Of a DNA stretch of 64,000 bases, positions 61,475 through 64,000 are shown one piece after another. The stretch comes from Lucinisca nassula. Its lineage: Eukaryota > Mollusca > Bivalvia > Lucinida > Lucinidae. The stretch spans positions 167,057,406-167,121,405 of the forward strand of contig OY757011.1 of the NCBI GenBank assembly GCA_963580285.1, written 5' to 3'. The position numbers and the translations under genes were made by a program. The notes below the pieces were generated by a model that saw nothing but the letters and a program-made list of their open reading frames with translations, was not told the DNA's origin and searched no databases. Position 1 is the stretch's first letter; each line of letters opens with the position of its first letter.

Positions 61475-62095
61475 AAAAAATAACCATTGGAAAAAAAAAA
61501 CATTGCCTGTATTTCCAACATTAGTCACATGGACTTCAGCATTGCCCCCAAACACAGAAGTATACTGAGGACAGGAAAGTTTCATCCACCCATCAACCGG
61601 GCCTGCCCAACAAGATGTAGACTACTTTTGTTTCAAGAACCTCTCAGTGCTTAAGTCTTCACGGTACTGCTTGTTAGATGGGCCCCGTCAAGCGATTTTG
61701 ATACTTATTGCCTATGCGAGCAGCGAAGGTTCAGGCGAGCCTGCGCATCCGCGCAGTCTTGCCAGAACCTTCGCTGCTCGCTAATACAAGCAGTGAATCA
61801 AGAGGAACCTTCAGACAGAAAGCCATATCCCTGGCCCCTCGGAATGGCTGGGCATGCACAGTTAAAATTTGTCATGACGGAACGCTCGAAGACACAAATT
61901 CGCTTGGCGCTCATATACAACATGAGTATCCGTATCATGAATCCCACTCCATCATTATCCTGCCAAACTGCTGAAATGCAGACACCTGATGCAGATGAAA
62001 CAGTAGTTGATTAGCACTTGTCCACCCGAATAAATTAATTTTGCCTTTACCCAATTCTGATTATTTACCAACTAAATTATTTTATTAGCTCACCT
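61475..62095. other. Unassigned sequence with a GC-rich hairpin
   Basis: Arms GCGAGCAGCGAAGGTTC (61716-61732) and GAACCTTCGCTGCTCGC (61765-61781) are exact complements, and the inner arms are nearly so. It resembles an H29 hairpin by layout. A P1-like relic (CACCCGAATAAATTAATTTTG) lies at about 62025-62090. Confidence 0.55.
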
Positions 62096-64000
62096 GTCAC
62101 GTAGTGACAAGGTGAGCTTTTGTGATCACTTTTTGTCCGTCGTGCGTCCGTCCGTGCATCCGTCTCGTGCGTCCGTGCGTCTGTGCGTCCGTAAACAATT
62201 TCAAATAAGTATATCTCTAATACCCCATGGTCAATCTTGATCAAATTTCATGAGAAGCATCATCAGGAAGGGGGAAAGGCTGCATAAGGTTTTTGGGCTG
62301 ATCAGATTAGAATTCTGGTTGCCATGGCAACATATAGCTCCCATAGACTTACAATGGGAAAAAATTAAAATATCTTCTTCTCTGAAACCACAGGGCCCAG
62401 AGCTTAGATATTTAGCATGTATTAACGGCCAGTGGTCACCTACATAATTCCTGCCAATCATGCCCCTGGGGTCCAAATTGGCCACGCCCCGGGGCCCCTT
62501 CGCTCCCATAGACTCATAATGGAACAAAAAGCTTAAAAAATCTTCTTCTCGGAAACCACAGGGCCCAGAGCTTAGATATTTAGCATGTAGCAATGGCAAG
62601 TGGTCACCTACATAATTCCTGCCAATCATGCCCCTGGGGTCCAAACCGGCCACGCCCCGGGGCCCTTTAGCTCCTATAGACTCAAAATGGAAAAAAGCTT
62701 CAAAAATCTTCTTCTATGAAACCACAGGGCCCAGAGCTAAGGTATTTGACATGTAGCAACGGCAAGTGGTCACCTACATAATTCCTGCCAATCATGCCCC
62801 TGGGGTCCAAATTGGCCACACCCCGGGGCCCCTTAGCTCCCATAGTCTCATAATGGAAAAAAAGGTTCAAAAATCTTCTTCTCTGAAACCACAGGGTCCA
62901 GAGCTTAGATATTTAGCATGTAGCAATGGCCAGTGGTCACCTACATAATTCCTGCCAATCATGCCCCTGGGGTCCAAATTGGCCATGCCCCGGGGCCCCT
63001 TCGCTCCCATAGACTCATAATGGAACAAAAAGCTTCAAAAATCTTCTACTCGGAAACCACAAGGCCCAGAGCTTAGATATTTAGCATGTAGCAACGGCAA
63101 GTGGTCACCTACATAATTCCTGCCAATCATGCCCCTGGGGTCCAAACGGGCCACGCCCCGGGGCCCTTTAGCTCCTATAGACTCATAATGGAAAAAAGCT
63201 TCAAAAATCTTCTTCTCTGAAACCACAGGGCCCAGAGCTGAGATATTTGGCGAGTAGCAACGGCAAGTGGTCACCTACATAATTCCTGCCAATCATGCCC
63301 CTGGTGTCCAAACGGGCCACGCCCCGGGGCCCTTTAGCTCCTATAGACTCATAATGGAAAAAAAACATTCAAAAATCTTCTTCTCTGAAACCACAGGGCC
63401 CCGAGCTGAGATATTTGGCATGTAGCAACGGCAAGTGGTAACCTACATAATTCCTGCCAATCATGCCCCTGGGGTCCAAATTGGCCACACCCAGGTGCAC
63501 CTCAGCTCCCATAGACTCATAATGAAAAAAAAGCTTCAAAAATCTTCTTCTCTGAAACCACAGGGCCCAGAGCTTAGATATTTAGCATGTAGCAACCGCC
63601 AGTGGTCACCTACATAATTCCTGCCAATCATGCCCCTAGGGTCCAAATTGGCCACGCCTCCGGGCTCCTTCGCTCCCATAGACTCATAATGGAACAAAAA
63701 GCTTCAAAAATCTTCTTCCCAGAAACCACAGGGCCCAGAGCTGAGATATTTAGCATGTAGCAACGGCAAGTGGTCACCTACATAATTCCTGCCAATCATG
63801 CCCCTGGGTTCCAAACCGGCCACGCCCCGGGGCCCTTTAGCTCCTATAGACTCAAAATGGAAAAAAGCTTCAAAAATCTTCTTCTATGAAACCACAGGGC
63901 CCAGAGCTAAGGTATTTGACATGAAGCAACGGCAAGTGGTCACCTACATAATTCCTGCCAATCATGCCCCTGGGTTCCAAATGGGGGACGCCCCGGGGCC
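62096..64000 (+). mobile_element. HINE-5, Helentron-like element, cut by the window end
   Basis: 5' palindrome AGCTCACCTGTCACG ... AAGGTGAGCT (62097-62128), nearly the same as HINE-2, a GTCCGTCC/GTGCGTCC leader, then at least ten tandem units of about 167 bp (TCTTCTTCTCTGAAACCAC, GGGCCCAGAGCTTAGATATT, CCTGCCAATCATGCCCCTGG). No 3' end within the window. Confidence 0.7.

Noticed and set aside
62231..62653. 140-codon open frame on the minus strand and similar ones in 43.3-45.3 and 62.1-64 kb
   Set aside because: They run through the tandem units of HINE-2 and HINE-5 and repeat the same peptide; no independent coding signal.

Overview
This is a gene-poor, AT-rich stretch of a metazoan nuclear genome. 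The repeat style (tRNA-derived SINEs, tandem-repeat-bearing Helentron-like elements with GTCC-rich leaders, TTAA-flanked MITEs, a DIRS retrotransposon) reminds me of a bivalve mollusc. That assignment is inference from memory of repeat families and could be wrong at species level. No prokaryotic feature is present.

Only one host gene is well supported: a 424-residue single-pass membrane protein on the minus strand (34334-35608), probably the last exon of its gene, with a splice acceptor at 35702. A second, weaker candidate is a short GC-rich terminal exon at 32050-32202 (+). Nearly everything else is transposon-derived.

The best autonomous element is a DIRS-type tyrosine-recombinase retrotransposon at 19746-24715. 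It has a Gag-like ORF, an RT/RNase H ORF reached through an in-frame A_AAA_AAC -1 frameshift heptamer, an overlapping tyrosine recombinase ORF, split inverted terminal repeats, and an internal complementary region matching both outer ends. A mariner element (14847-16152) has perfect 28-bp ends, but its transposase is dead.

Working names for the dispersed families: P1-P5 are TTAA-flanked, piggyBac-like MITEs (P1 starts CCCTTGTCCTGCTGA and is repeatedly exactly 213 bp). F is a hairpin MITE with GTGTTTTCGTGAT ends. T starts TACAGTAAAATTCC. R1, R2 and G are further MITE-like families. SINE-A, -T, -C, -D and -E are retroposons. HINE-1 to HINE-5 are Helentron-like non-autonomous elements. P1, P2, P5, R1, R2 and G all carry the same central hairpin module (arm GCAAACAGTGTAGACC...), called H29 here.

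Layout: 1-9.6 kb is a mosaic of SINEs, P-family MITEs, HINE-1, a 140-bp tandem array and a 329-bp direct duplication. 9.6-11.3 kb is a 51-bp minisatellite with an internal inversion. 14.8-16.2 kb is mariner. 16.4-19.5 kb is nested F elements and SINEs. 19.7-24.7 kb is DIRS. 25-33.9 kb is MITEs and SINEs with three-level nesting at 26.1-27.0 kb. 34-35.7 kb is the host exon. 36-43 kb is sparse MITEs. 43.3-45.3 kb is HINE-2. 49.7-51.3 kb is a nested TTA-flanked element. 56-57.5 kb is nested R1, MITE and SINEs. 60.3-61.5 kb is HINE-4, and 62.1-64 kb is HINE-5, cut by the window edge. Many insertions can be ordered in time because one element interrupts another with its target-site duplication intact.
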